A DNA stretch of 64,000 nucleotides, taken from Warburgia ugandensis (taxonomy: Eukaryota > Streptophyta > Magnoliopsida > Canellales > Canellaceae). The notes under the pieces were generated by a model. That model searched no databases. It saw nothing but the letters and a program-made list of their open reading frames with translations, and had not been told where the DNA came from. Both the position numbers and the translations under genes were made by a program. The stretch covers positions 24,325,445-24,389,444 of the forward strand of contig CP141132.1 in NCBI GenBank assembly GCA_035236585.1. The letters are read 5' to 3'. Below, one piece after another: positions 48,101-61,480 of this stretch. Each line of letters begins with the position of its first letter. The stretch's first letter is position 1.

Positions 48101-49930
48101 CTTGAATAATCAAGAACAATAAGAATAAGAATATTGTATTGTATCATGTATGCATGTTTATTAGTATGAATGTTATAGATCAAATCTAGTTCATTAGATT
48201 AGATAATCCAAACCCTGGATCAAAGATGATTCAAGGAAGAAAACCAAGATCATCCTCCTTAGGGATGATCCAATAACTGAACTTAGATCAAAGAAGAACT
48301 AGATGATAAAAGATATAGGACCTTGATCTTTATCAACAAGTATAGATTATCAATCAAAAGGATCTATGAAAGATCAAGATCAAGGAGATGGACACACAAA
48401 GACTTAGAGATAGAAAATACTTAGATATGAATGATTTAAAGTTCATTCTAAACATTAGATCTAGTGATCAAAAGGATTGTTCATAATTTATATATATTGA
48501 CAGTATGTATGGATGTACAGATTACATACATCAGTCAGGATCATAGAAGATCTGGAAAAATGGATCACTACTTGAAGGTAGGAGGATTTGATGAATGCAT
48601 TTACATGGGATGTACATGATTGAACCCATGACCTTATGTTGACAAGAGTAATGTTAATGCTTGTATTAAATCCCTTGAAACCCTTATGATCCAACCAAAT
48701 ACATATAAAATGGTTAAGGACTAGACTCTAAGTGAATAGGAAACTAGAAGATATTTTAGCCCTAAGTAAACAGATAGATTGTTTGATATGTATGAAATCT
48801 ATTTTACATGCAAAATTGGAGGCATGTGATTTTGTTTTAATAGGCATAAGCCTGGGGGATACTATGCTAGAAGAGTTATGAGGGTTTGGCCACCCGCTTC
48901 TTGAAATTTGACGATTGATGATACCTTGCCCTATGAGAGGTTAAAAGTCGGGTGGGGCAATTATGGGAAGGCCACCACTGTGAAAGTCCTGTCCACCCAT
49001 ATGGGTAGTGACATAATATTTTTTACCGTGGTATCAGTGGTGAATAGGGCATTTATCCAAGAGCACTAGTACGGATCAGACTGCAGCATGGTAGCCCTTT
49101 GATTATTTTGCACTATGATGCATATGAGAGTAGGCATAGTGAAATGCCTTATGTTTTAGCATAATAAAATTCTAGGTAATTGCATATTACCAATATCTCC
49201 CAAGAAGGGAAATTCCCAGTGTAGGATTAGCTGAAATACTGAATTCTCGTAATAAAGAGAATTGATCAGCTTAGTTGGGAATGATATTTAACTACTTTCA
49301 TAAATATAACTGATTTACCCATGTATAACATGCATATATAGGGATGTACATATATTACAAAGTAAGGAGTAGAGACATGAATATGTTTAGGGATTACAGG
49401 ATTATGAAGTATTAGAATTATATTAGCAATTATTATGCTTCTTGAATCCCCTACCAAGCATTGCCTGCTGAGATATTGTAAATGTTGCAATGTTTATAAT
49501 ATCTCAGATACAAGGAAGGAGAATTAGGAGCTTAAGATGATAGAAGACTTGAAGAGAATAATCTTCAAAGTATACCCCTTGAAGACATGTATTTTGCTTT
49601 GTTTGAGAGTATTGTATTGTAATGAGAGTTTCATTGTATGGTGAGCTTTGAGTTTTGGATTATGTAATTTGGACAAGTATTGTGATGGATTTGGCTATAC
49701 TGTGAACCATTGGATGGATTCTGGAATTTAATAAAAGTATATTCCTTCAATGAAATTTTATCTTGTACAAAGTTCTACTTATGTTATGTATGAAGTGATG
49801 ACTTGGGTTTTACAAAACAAGTTCTAAAGAAAAGAATTTCCGCTACTTTGTTTTGTGAAATTTTTTTACTATTAAGGGCCCTTCCTTTCAAAATATATTA
49901 CAAAACGTTACAAAAACCCAGGTTGTCATA
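45101..49930 (+). mobile_element. Gypsy solo LTR (4.8 kb)
   Basis: It starts tataataaccccaaattttg and ends aacccaggttgtcata, which correspond to the termini of the other LTRs of this family. The flanking pentamers tttca (45096-45100) and ttgca (49931-49935) differ at one position, as expected for an aged 5-bp target duplication. It has a GC-rich block at 46310-46500 like that of the other family members. The open frame at 46190-46618 lies in that block and shows no known protein. The extra length suggests internal insertions I did not resolve. Confidence 0.65.
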
Positions 49931-49935
49931 TTGCA

Positions 49936-51190
49936 GGTCTAGGGTATAAATGAGAAAAATGCATAAATTTGGCTATTTTAACCATAAGAAGAGTAAGACT
50001 ACTAATCTAAGGGAGCAATTATCCAAAACCATATGCATGAACCATGGGTTTGTGCGCGTGTTTATGGATTAGGAAATGACTTGTTTATTGAATTTTAAAG
50101 CCTAACAACATGCACTCTAATTCAATAACTAACTAAGAAATCTAACACTCTAATTGGTTCCTTAACAAAACAAACAAACATGAAGTATAAGGGGCTCAAA
50201 GTTAAACATAAATGCTCCATTCCAAAAAATTCTAGTAGTGTATTATTTTAATCATTCAACCAAGGTGACATGGAAAACATTGAATTAAACACTTCTCATG
50301 CAATCAAACATTCAAGAATTAAGATCATTAACTGCTGGATACAAGTATGAAGTAAAAATCCAATTAACTTCATTGACTGGCGTTAAAATCCATTAACATA
50401 ATTCCCACAATACATGTTATCCAAATTTGAAAATTGTATCCTATTATAATGAATGCTACTTGTCCTTAATCAACCCAAAACTACAAGATAAACATTCTTT
50501 AATGCTCCAACAAAAATCATGCATTAGAATGCATTGAAACCAAGAGAAAATCCATTAGAAAATAAAGGAAAAGCTTTAGGAACACTAAAGAAGGCAAGAA
50601 GGAATTCAATGGAATCAAAGGAGATTTAAAGGCAATGAAAACCAAGGAAAAAGAATAGATTCAAGGTGACATTTCCTTGGCTTTCACTTCAAGGAAAAAA
50701 AAAAACCAACCTTGGATCTTGAATCAATAAGCACAAATGAACTAAGGAAATGGGAAAGTATTCAACTTGGTAAGAATGAAAGTTTAAGAACAATGAAAGA
50801 GAAGAAGATCTAAAAGGAACCAACTAACCTTTGAAGGAATAACCAAAGAACAAGCACTTGGAATCATGCATGAAACACTAGGAGAAGATGGCAGCCACCG
50901 AAGGAGAAGATCTTTCAAGGCAAAAGGGTAAGGGGAGAAGTGAAGGAAAAGGATGCCTCCTAATTTTTCTAGGGTAGCTGAAAGTAAAGGTAAGGTGAGG
51001 ATGAAAAATAAAGGGAATTTGATGGCTAGAATTAGATATAGGAATGTACATAGGGTTTTCATCAAAGAGGAAACAAGTGGCTACTTTTTTATTACATTAA
51101 GGTGGGAGAGGCAAATTTTTTAGGAGGGGGTGTCTCCCCCTTGCAAAAATCATTGAAGTTCCTTGAAAAGAGAAGGCTGGTTGGATGGGA

Positions 51191-51283
<93 letters not shown>

Positions 51284-52109
51284 TATGGAAGGAAAGAGAG
51301 TGATAGGAAAAGATAAGAAAGAGAGGTGATGTGGGGAAACGTGGTCCGCTAGGTAGTTTCCTAGGAAGTGGGGATTGGTTCGATAATTTGAATGGAAATT
51401 TAGAAAGGTGGGAAAGTCTTAGAAAGATAGGATTCTTGAATGGAACCTAAAATTCGTAGCGATATTTAGTGGTGAGATGGAAAGTTAGAAAAAAATGGGA
51501 AAAACATGAAAAAACGATAAAAATGGAAAAGTAGGATCTTATTGGTCCACACACTACTTGTCCTATTAGATTTTCCCTTAATTATCTTCAAAATATCTCC
51601 ATAACTGCTAATGATAATTCTTTGGATTATTCCCCAATAATGGCCTTCCATGTAGCTTAGCTTATGTAGCTTAAAGACTAACTTTGATAGCTACATTGGC
51701 TTAGTTTCATGGCTAGCTTAGATGACTTTTTTGGCTTTGCTTGATGGCCCAAATTCTTAGCTTTGGTGGCTGGCTAGGTTCCTTAGCTTGTCACTTTGTT
51801 CATGGCTAGAATATGGCTAAGTGGCTCAAGTGAAACCCATGCAAAGGTGGTGGACTTTGCATGGCTTGTGCATGGGCCCACTTTGACTCCTTTCATCCCA
51901 TCGTCAAGTGATCTTAAGATGATTTGGATTCTTGATCTCATGTAATGTGATGACTTTAAGGCTTTGACTCAATATTTTGATCATGATCTTCAATTTTCAT
52001 ATCAATTGATCTTAGTTGTCGAATCCTCATCTCACATGCTACAAAAAGTGAAAAACTCTAAGTAAATTCTAAAAATATGTTTAATCACATACTTACCTTG
52101 GATTAGTCT
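49936..52109 (-). mobile_element. LTR-like unit, - copy of an inverted pair
   Basis: Reverse copy of 39430-41640, with the AG tract at 51194-51281 in the place of the CT tract. It is bounded exactly by the target duplications of the two neighbouring LTR elements, so both of those inserted at or beside its edges. No coding sequence. Confidence 0.65.
51194..51281. repeat. (AG)n microsatellite
   Basis: About 44 uninterrupted AG units; partner of the CT tract at 40191-40277. Confidence 0.97.
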
Positions 52110-52114
52110 CTGGA

Positions 52115-55104
52115 TGTGATGACCCGGGTTTTCACATGCATTTTTTAAAATGCAAAACTAATTCTTAATATAGGATCGATCCCTATTTGAAAATACTTTT
52201 AGAAAATCAATGTAATGTAGCAAAAAAAATCTTTTATTTTAAATTCATTTTGAAAACCTCGAGTGTTCATGATCATATACTTACAAGTTTTGAATACAAG
52301 TACTCGTGATCATATACTTACATTTATACTTTTCTTCTCTTCATTCTCTTGATCGTAGCACTAACATTTTTTGATGCTTCTTCTAATCTTGTGTGGAGCT
52401 AATATGTAAAAATAATATATTTGGGTGAGTATTCCTCATACTCAGTAGGTAATCTGATACTACTATTTTGAAAACATGGCATGCCACATGCATGGTTTCA
52501 AAAGAGGCTTTTCATGTAAAACATCATGCAATTTCCCTTTTGTGTAAACATGCATGTTTATGCATAAATCATAAGCTTGTTTGCACATTTTCAATCATGG
52601 AATCTTTTATCGACATCCAGTAATCAACAAATATAAATTATTATGAAAATCATAGAGTGGTGATTACTCAATCCATGTACTAAGATCTCAGCAAAAACAT
52701 CAAGCTGATTAGTCAATAAATCATAAGCTAATCATAATTATGAAATTCTTAAAAAAGTAATCAGTCAAGGCAGATGATAGCATCACTATAGATATCATGC
52801 TCGTGGATCTCTTGGCAAACACAACAAACCAATGGGTTGGCAAACACATCAAGCCAACTGGTCACGAGTACCTGTATACGACCATCTCAATGTTATATGC
52901 ATATCGATAAAACTGGAATAATAGAGTGAACGATACTCCTTTGTAAGCTGCTTCATTCGATGATCTGCCTACTTTGAACTCAAGGTTTTGTTCCCACTAC
53001 AGGTTGCCTCATTCAGTGATCTACCCACATGGAACACAAGGTTTTGTTCCCACCGCAGGCTACCTCATTCGGCGACCTACCCACCTGGAACTCAAGATTT
53101 TGTTCCCACCACAGGTTGTGTCATTTGTCGATTTATCCACTTAGAACTCAAGGTTTTATTCCCACCGCAGGCTGCCTCATTCGGCGATCTGCCCACTTGG
53201 AACTCAAGATTTTGTTCCCTTTGCAGGTTGCCTCAGCCGGCGATCTACCTGCTTAGCATAGTGCCCACCAGACTCATTAGCCTGAAAAATATAGATGCAT
53301 GTAACCAAGTCGCAATCATAGTAAATCATGCAATTTTTGCAATGTGTTTCAAAACATGTGAGCAATGCATTCATAAAATCAGTTCAATGCAAGCAATTAC
53401 ATCAAGATCATAAGGAAAATCTACATACTCATTATGCGAATATCATATCTCAAAAAGCATACTAAACACGTTCGTAAAGAATAAATAAATCAATTAGATC
53501 TTGGAAATGCATTTGAAAACTTAGTAGTATCAGACTACCTATCTCGATGTCTCCTGAATCGCGTTCTTCATTACTTGACCTTGAGTCACCTTTGTGATAC
53601 CCTGGATATTAATTGATAACAAGGATTCATGTATCATTTTCCATCCTTTATAGATTACTAATCAGATTTATAGATTAATGGCTAGATCTAGCTTTTAGGA
53701 TCATAGATCCTTGTTTAATGTATTTCTAGGCTAGATCTCATGTATGGATCTAATGTTTAATGGTTAGATCTCATAGATCGCCTATCCTGATGCTTGGCAT
53801 AGGTCTGTACTTGGTTTGAATGATCAGATCTATAATTCAAGGATGGGTACATATAATTTAGGGTCGATCTTGAGCTATTACACTTCTAACGCCTCTTAAT
53901 GGATCCATTCATGAGATCTGATCATCTTTGATATTGTAAATCTATGAGATTTCTATAGTTTTGAGGCTATAGTCATAGTAAATATCCTTTAATCCTAACT
54001 TTTGTAGTTTCATTAGGTCTGCATCATCAATATGAATGCAATGGTTCTTTTGGATCGTCGATCGGAGTTATATAGCCTCATTAATTGCATTTTTAGTGTC
54101 CGTATAGGGCCCGCGCGTCACCGTTCCCAGGATGTGTGTGCACCCTGGTCAAACCGAGACCCTGCTCGCAAGCTTACGCACGCCCGAACGATGTGCCAGG
54201 GTCACGTCTTGGACGGTGTCATGCGGAGGTGTCTTCGGCAAGGGCAGTTGTGTCATAGCTCCTAGGACGCTCGTGCGTCCCGTCGAGTCGGGACTGCGCC
54301 TGTATGTGGCGCGCGCCCAAAGTCCTTTGCAGGGGGGATGTTCTAGGCGCGTGTTACGGTTGCATCCCTAGGATGCTTTGGTTCAAGGGTTTTGTAACAA
54401 ACCCAACTTCTCCGGCATTTTTTGGTTGGGAAACGTCAGATCCGTCGTGGATCTGGTCGTGAAGAAGGGAAAATTAGGGGGAAATCAGAGAGGGAGATGA
54501 GGGCCTTACCTAGGTAGCCTGATATGGCACCCCTTCTTGATGGTGATGCAATTTCTCCCTTTGTGGCCGAAACCCTAGGCTGAAGCAGCCGAAGGAGAAG
54601 AGGAAGATGATCGGGGGAAAAGGCGGAGAGTGTTTTTTATAGCCATTGAAGGCAGTGCCGCCCTATGGTAGTGCCACCATTTTTTCCGACGCCGCACTGC
54701 AAGGGCGGTGTTGGAAGTCAGCTGGAAGGGGAAGGCAGTGAGGGAGAAGATAGCGATGGAGGGGAGTGTCGTTATCAAAATGACCCGCTACGTTTTTCGG
54801 CAGTATTGTTTTTAAATTTAATTTACAAAAATGCCCTCCATCTTCAAAAGCCCATGACTTGGTCATACAAACTTCGTTTTCAGTGTTCTTTGAGGCGTTG
54901 GATTCCATTTTGAGCTTAGAATCTAATTATGCATATATTTCTCATAGATTCCTTCATTTCCTATTTTTATGAAAATAGAACATTTATCCACCTATTAATT
55001 GTGTATGACTTACTAAAATAACTAATCTATAGCAATTTAGTAAAGGACAAACATGTGGTTGATAAAGTGATACAAAAATAGTTTAAAATTTTTGAGTCAT
55101 TACA
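52115..55104 (-). repeat. 3' LTR of the 9.4-kb element
   Basis: The + strand reads tgtgatgacccgggttttca at the start and ttgagtcattaca at the end. It contains the 56-bp array (52953-53250) and a GC-rich block (54105-54780) with chance open frames on both strands. Confidence 0.85.
52953..53250. repeat. 56-bp tandem array in the 3' LTR, about 5.3 units
   Basis: Each unit reads roughly attcggcgatctgcccactt, then ggaactcaagattttgttcc, then caccgcaggctgcctc. About five units plus a partial. The 141-codon frame at 52988-53413 is only this repeat read through. Confidence 0.92.
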
Positions 55105-55125
55105 TCATTACCCCCTTCAAAGAAT
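55105..55125 (-). other. Polypurine tract of the 9.4-kb element
   Basis: On the - strand, gaagggggtaatga lies directly before the LTR start TGTAATGACTC. The preceding gaggacaaaattcttt is the relic of the gypsy pol 3' end. Confidence 0.65.
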
Positions 55126-57580
55126 TTTGTCCTCAAAATTCCACAAATTATTATCTTCAAGTTATTTGTCTCTTAAACAACCTCTTGTTGAACGTGTTTC
55201 TCCCTTAGGATTTCCTTAGGGTTTGAACTAAGGAAAAGTTATTTGCTTCATGCCATAATTCTCTCATCCAATACCTCAATTGGGTTAATGATTAGAGAAA
55301 TTTTGTCCTTGAAATTCTTTTCATGCCATCTTGCAACTTATTCTAGGCACACCCTCAATTTATCATCCTCATAATTCCATCCCTAAAGGGCCTTAAATGT
55401 ATTTGAAATTCAGCACATCTTTTCTGCTTGCTTTAAGTCCTTAAGAGCCACTTCCACTACGTGCTCTGATACTTAGTTCCTTTCTTGCTAATTTATCAAT
55501 ACTAGTTCATAATTGTATATAACTACTATCTAAGTTATATAATTAATATCTACAAATCCTTAGATGACCACACTCCTCTAATCATGGATAATTTACTCCA
55601 CGCTTCTTTAATCCTGTATCATCTTATTCCTTGTATTTCATCTCGAATAGTATAGGATAATCTCTTTTTCCTCTTGTCTTCCATCTCTTGATATATTAAT
55701 CATCAAAGTCTCTTTCTTAAGGTTGACTTGCATCTAGCTGGTAAAAGTTTCCAAAAGTTTACATTCCTATGATGTTCTCATTTTGCTTCATATTTTCTTC
55801 AAGAAACTTCTGTAATTGATGCAATATCACTTCTCATCTTTTTATATCAATGATAAAAGCTTTCTCCATATCAAACCCTTTACTTGGAAAAAATGTTTGA
55901 AGACTGGATTCCAACTTCGAATTCCAACCGTCTTTTCACCTTTCATATGTGACTTGATTCCTCAACCAATGTTTACATTCAAAATAGAACCATGAAAACA
56001 AATCAAGTAGCATCTTCCATCAATGACACTATCACATACTGCAAATGAAATCTCCTAACTATTATTGAATTCCATCAAATAAATTTTCTCCTCGAAGAAT
56101 TTATGTTAATATTTATGGTGAATCTATCATCATAGATAGAATGTTCTCGTTTTAGAGGCTTAATTCGCATAAAATTGTCGTTAGGATTTGCAGCAATATT
56201 CATACTCATGTCAAAAGTCTCTTATCTCTAATAGAGTCCACTTACTATGTTCATGGTTGAATCCTTTGCCATAATTCTTCTTAAATTTTCCTTGCTTGAT
56301 GATTTTCTTTGGGATCTCTTAGACCAAAAGTTCTATACATATAATTGTCATCTCAATCCAGTGAAGATAATCTTGAAATTTACTTCTATTTAATTTCTAT
56401 AGTTGGTCTCCGTACTTGATGCGTACATATAACAAATACCCTTTTGTTTAAAGGCAATTAAACAACAGATGTTACTATATAGTGTGACAACTATCTTAAC
56501 TCTTCTTCTTCCATTTCCTATATTGATACATTATTCGATCATTTATCAAAGGTATTGTCTTATCAAAGGTATTGTCAGCAACCATTATGTCTCAATTGTC
56601 ATGAGGTATCGCAAGTAGTGGTTCTCCCAATTTCTCAATTATCACATACTACCTTATACTTGTTTTAGCAATAATAATCATCCAATACGCTATTATAACA
56701 ATTTGTGCTGAAGCTATTGGAACAACAACACAAAGGTAAGCATAGAGCATCTTATTTCAGATCCAAAGTGACCCCTATAGCTATCATAGCATTTGGTAAG
56801 GTCTGGAAAGATCAGCAATTTAAATCTTTTCTCATTTCACTTCTGACTCAGTTGTTACCGAATCTACTATACTTTAAGATCCTCCAATGACTTGGTTTAA
56901 TCAATTGACTTCCTTTAGGGAAAAACTCATGTCTAAGTACCCATAACATTCCTCATAACCTAGGCAACTATCTAGTAGATGTTATCATGGTTAATTAGAT
57001 ATGATTTGAATACCTTAGTTCAATCAACATCATTCTAAAGATAACGACACTTAATTCTATTTGCTCTCCCAATTTGTCTGGATACTATCAGGGCCTCAAG
57101 TTGATCCTTGATGATACTCTTATTGATGAAGATCGATTGAGCAAGTTACTATCCTCGCCCTTTACTTCTCGTTAGAACTTCACTCAATCATATAATGGCA
57201 ATGTAGGGTATTATCAACTTCTTCTTTTCATGGACTTCAGCTACTTGTGTTTCCACATAAACTAATGGATCTAAGAAAATTTTGATATCACCAATGGATA
57301 TAGGCATCAAACTTATTGTCAAATTAAATTTCTAGTTGGTCACTGGCCTCATTTTCGACACTCTACTCAAAGATTGTATTTTCTAATACATTATCTTTAT
57401 TATACTCTTTTACCATAATATCACCAACTCAACTACTATTATTCCCTCAAATTGGGATGATTCATCTTTAAATTTGGCAATATGACTCAAGATGAAATAT
57501 CTTTCATTCTATACTTTTCTTTCCTATCCTCCATAAATCATGATCTTGACTATTCAACATCCATCAAATACTTGTAGTTA

Positions 57581-57629
<49 letters not shown>

Positions 57630-58420
57630 TATTATTATTATTATTATTATTCCTTAGTCAGCATCCTCCTTTTGTCTACTTAGATCAATGTCTCCATATC
57701 TACCCATCAGGCATGATAAACTTAATACTTCCAGAAAGATGTTAAAATTTTCTAATATCATGAAAATCCTTAATTGTTTGTATTCTCAATAAACCATGCA
57801 GTGTCTCAACAATTACATTGACTTTTTGCTCATACTTTACTTCTCTTATAAGTTCATGCCATGATCAATCTATTATCACAGATCTGTCACTCTCATCAGA
57901 TTAGCACCAAAATTCTTTGTCATTCTTATTAAATTCAGTCTTTTGCATTCCCTATCATATTCAAATTGCATTCCTCTTGATAAGATATCCATTATTGTAC
58001 TCAGCTTCTGATCTTCTACTGTAAGATAACCATAAGGCCCCAATTAAGTCATCTAAAATTGAACTAAGTTCTTTAGAATTCTCACTTCGATTGATCTAGT
58101 ACAAGTCAGAGTTATCTCTTAAAGATTCCACCAGTATCATCTTGTATTCTCATATGCTAGTTTCGTTGTTTGCACTACTACACAACAATCCTTATCCCCT
58201 AAGTATTTTAGACTAGAGTTTTGATAGGATTTGATCCATCCAATACCTAAGTATTTGCTAGATCTATCTCCTTTGCACCTATTTATTTATGCTGTAATTT
58301 CTTTGTGATCTAACATTATTTCTTATTCTAGTCATCTCTACTACTTATTTTTAGACTACTTTTTCTTAATTATTCTTATCATATATGACTTTTGGACATG
58401 CAGGACTGGCTGTGAAAGGA
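55126..58420 (-). other. Internal region of the 9.4-kb element, no coding sequence seen
   Basis: AT-rich with no frame resembling gag, protease, RT, RNase H or integrase on either strand. It carries a CT tract and an ATT tract at 57583-57651. Confidence 0.6.
57583..57651. repeat. Compound (CT)n(ATT)n microsatellite
   Basis: About 22 CT units up to 57627, then about 8 ATT units. Confidence 0.96.
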
Positions 58421-58443
58421 TAAAACTGGGCTTTGATACTACC
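58420..58443 (-). other. Primer-binding site of the 9.4-kb element
   Basis: On the - strand, tagtatcaaagcccag follows the upper LTR after two bases, a diverged tRNA-iMet site (usual TGGTATCAGAGCC). Confidence 0.7.
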
Positions 58444-61400
58444 TATGATGACCTGGGTTTTCACATGCATTTTTTTAAAATGCAAAGCTAATTCCTAATG
58501 CAAGATCATCCCTATTTGAAAACACTTTTAGAAAATCAATGCAATGCAGCAGAAAAATCTTTTATTTTAAATTCATTTCGAAAACCCTGAGTGTCATTTT
58601 CTTTCAAGATGAACAAAGTAGTTTTGAAAAAGTAAGATAATCGTATATAAACCCCAGGTCTATCTAGTCACAGCTCATAGCCCAACTGTAATAATTATAG
58701 ATACATGTCCAAAAGGTAGATCATATACTTACATTTATACTTGTCTTCTCTTCATTCTCTTGATCGTAGCACTAACATTTTCTGATGCTTCTTCTAATCT
58801 TGTGTGGAGCTAATCTATGAAAATAATATATTTGGGTGAGTATTCCTCATACTTAGTAGGTGTTCTGATACTACTAGTTTGAAAATATGACATGCCACAT
58901 GCATGGTTTCAAAAGAGGCTTTCCGTGTAAATCATTGTACAATTTCCTTTTTGTGTAAACATGCATTTTTATGCATAAATCATAAGCTTGTTTGCACATT
59001 TTCAATCATGGAATCTTTTATAGAAATTCAGTAATCAACAAAAATAAATTATTACAAAAATCATAGGGTGTTGATTACTCAATCCATGTACTAAGATCTC
59101 AGCAAAAACATCAAGCTGATTAGTCAATAAATCATAAACTAATCATAATTATGAAATTCTTAAAATAGTAATCGGTTAAGGCAGATGATAGCATCACTAT
59201 AAATATCATGCTCATGGATCTCTTAGTAAACACCTGAAGTGGATGGGTTGGTGAACACATCAAGCCAACTGGTCAAGAGTACTTGCATACAACCATCTCA
59301 ATGCTATATGCATATTGATAAAACTGAAATCATAGGTTCACCTATGCTCCTTTGTAAGCTACCTCATTAGGTGATCTGCCTACTTGGAACTCAAGGTTTT
59401 GTTCCCACTGCAGGCCACCTCATTCGGCAATATGCCTCCTTGGAACTCAAGATTTTGTTCCCACCACAGGTTGCCTCATTTGACGATCTACCCTCTTAGA
59501 ACTCAAGATTTTGTTCCCACTGTAGGCTGCCTCATTCGGTGATCTGCCTACTTGGAACTCAAGATTTTGTTCCCTTCACAGGTTGCCTGAGCCAGTGATC
59601 TACTCGCTTAGCATAGTGCCCACCAGGCTCATTAGCCCGAAAAATATCGATGTATGTAATCCAAGTCGCAATCATAGTAAATCATGCAATTTATGCAATG
59701 CATTTCAAAACATGTGAGCAATGCATTCGTAAAATTAGTTCAATGCAAGCAATTGCATTAAAGATCATAAGGAAAATCTGCATACTCATTATGCGAATAT
59801 CATATCTCAAAAAGCATACTAAACATGATCGTCAAGAATAAATAAATCAATTAGATCTTGTAAATGCATTTGAAAACTTAGTAGTATCAGACTACCTACC
59901 TCGATGTCTCCTGAATCGCGTTCTTCATTACTTGACCTTGAGTCACCTTTGTGATACCTTGGATATTAATTAATAACAAGGATTCAAGTATCATTTCCAT
60001 CCTTTATAGATTACTAATTAGATTTATAGATTAGCTGCTAGATTTGCCTTTTAGGATCTTAGATCCTTGCTTAATGCTTTTCCAGGCTAAATCTCACGTA
60101 TAAATCTAATGTTTAATGGTTAGATCTCATAGATCACCTATTCTGAAGCTTAGCACAGGTCTGTACTTGATTTGAATGCTTAGATCTATAATTCAAGGAT
60201 GGGTACATATAATTTAGGGTTGATCCTGAGCTACTACTCTTCTAACGCCTCTAATGATCCATTTATGAGATCTGATCATCTTTGATATTGCAAATCTATA
60301 AGATTTCTATAGCTTTTAGGCTATAGTCATAGTAAATAGTCCTCTAATCCTAACTTTTATAGTTTTATTAGGTCTACGTCATTAATATGAATGCAATGGT
60401 TCTTTTGGATCGTCAATCGGAGTTACATAGCCTCCTTAATTTCATTTTAGAGTCATGAATCAACGGACGAACCAGATTTGTCTGCATAGGGCCCGCGCAT
60501 CACGGTTCCCAGGACGCGTGTGCTTCTAGGTCGAACTGAGACTGTGCTCGCATGCTTGTACACCCTTGAATGATGCACTAGGGCTCGCATCTTGGACGGT
60601 GTCATGCTAAGGTGTCTTTGGCGTGAGGACAGCAGTGTCATGGCTCCTAGGACGCTCCTACGTCCCGGTCGAGCCAGGACCGCACTCGTACGCGGCATGC
60701 CCCCGAAGTCTGTCCCAGGGGGCATGTTCCAAGTGCACGTTATGTGCTGCATCCCTAGGATGCTCTGGTTCGAGGGTTCTAAAGCGAACCTAACTTCTCC
60801 GGCATTTTTCGGCTAGGAAACGCCAGATCCATCATGGATCTAGTCGTGAAGAAGGGAAAATCAGTGGGAAATTAGTGAGGGAGATGAGGGCCTTACCTGA
60901 GTAGCCTAAGATGGCACCCCTTCTTGCCAATGATGCAATTTCTCCCTTTGCTGCTGGAACCCTAGGCTGAAGCAGTAGGAAGAGAAGAGGAAGACGATCA
61001 GGGGAAAAGGCGGAGAGGGCTTTTTATAGTCGTTGAAGGAGGTGCAGCCATTTTTTCTAGCGCCGCACTGCAAGGGCGGTGCTGGAAGTCGGCTAGAATG
61101 GGAAGGCAGTGAGGGAGAAGACAATGATGGAGGGGGGTGTCATTATCAAAACGACACCCTGCGTTTTTCGGCAGTATTGTTTTTAAATTCAATTTACAAG
61201 AATGCCCTCCATCTTCAAAAGCCCATAACTTGGTCATACGAACTCCGTTTTCAGTGTTCTTTGAGGCGTTGGATTCCATTTCAAGAATAGAATCTAATTA
61301 TGTTAATATTTCTCATAGATTGATTAATTTCCTATTTTTATGAAAATAGAACATTTATCCACCAATTAATTATATATGACTTACTACAATAACTAATATA

Positions 61401-61475
61401 TAGCAATTTAGTAAAGGACAAACATGTGGTTGATAAAGTGATACAAAAATAGTTTAAAAGTTTTGAGTCATTACA
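58444..61475 (-). repeat. 5' LTR of the 9.4-kb element
   Basis: The + strand begins tatgatgacctgggttttca and ends ttgagtcattaca. It contains the 56-bp array (59362-59608) and the GC-rich block (60470-61140). Compared with the lower LTR it has an extra ~80 bp near 58590-58720. Confidence 0.85.
59362..59608. repeat. 56-bp tandem array in the 5' LTR, about 4.3 units
   Basis: Same unit as at 52953, but about one unit fewer. Confidence 0.9.
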
Positions 61476-61480
61476 CTAGA

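Larger units (their letters stand above)
52115..61475 (-). mobile_element. Complete non-autonomous LTR retrotransposon (9.36 kb)
   Basis: Two ~3-kb direct LTRs (52115-55104 and 58444-61475) enclose 3.3 kb. Flanking pentamers are ctgga (52110-52114) and ctaga (61476-61480), one mismatch. The element reads on the - strand: the primer site is beside the upper LTR and the purine tract beside the lower one. I see no gag or pol in the internal region, so it would depend on a related gypsy element for its proteins, like plant LARDs. The LTRs differ by roughly 10% over the first 150 bp I compared by eye, mostly C/T and A/G changes. Confidence 0.85.

Noticed and set aside
52988..53413. 141-codon open frame (and its overlapping 75-codon frame)
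   Set aside because: It is the 56-bp LTR tandem array read through; 56 is not a multiple of three, so the frame cycles and has no conserved protein.
54032..54371. 77- and 79-codon frames
   Set aside because: They lie in the LTR GC-rich block; the matching region of the other LTR (60470-60750) does not keep either frame.
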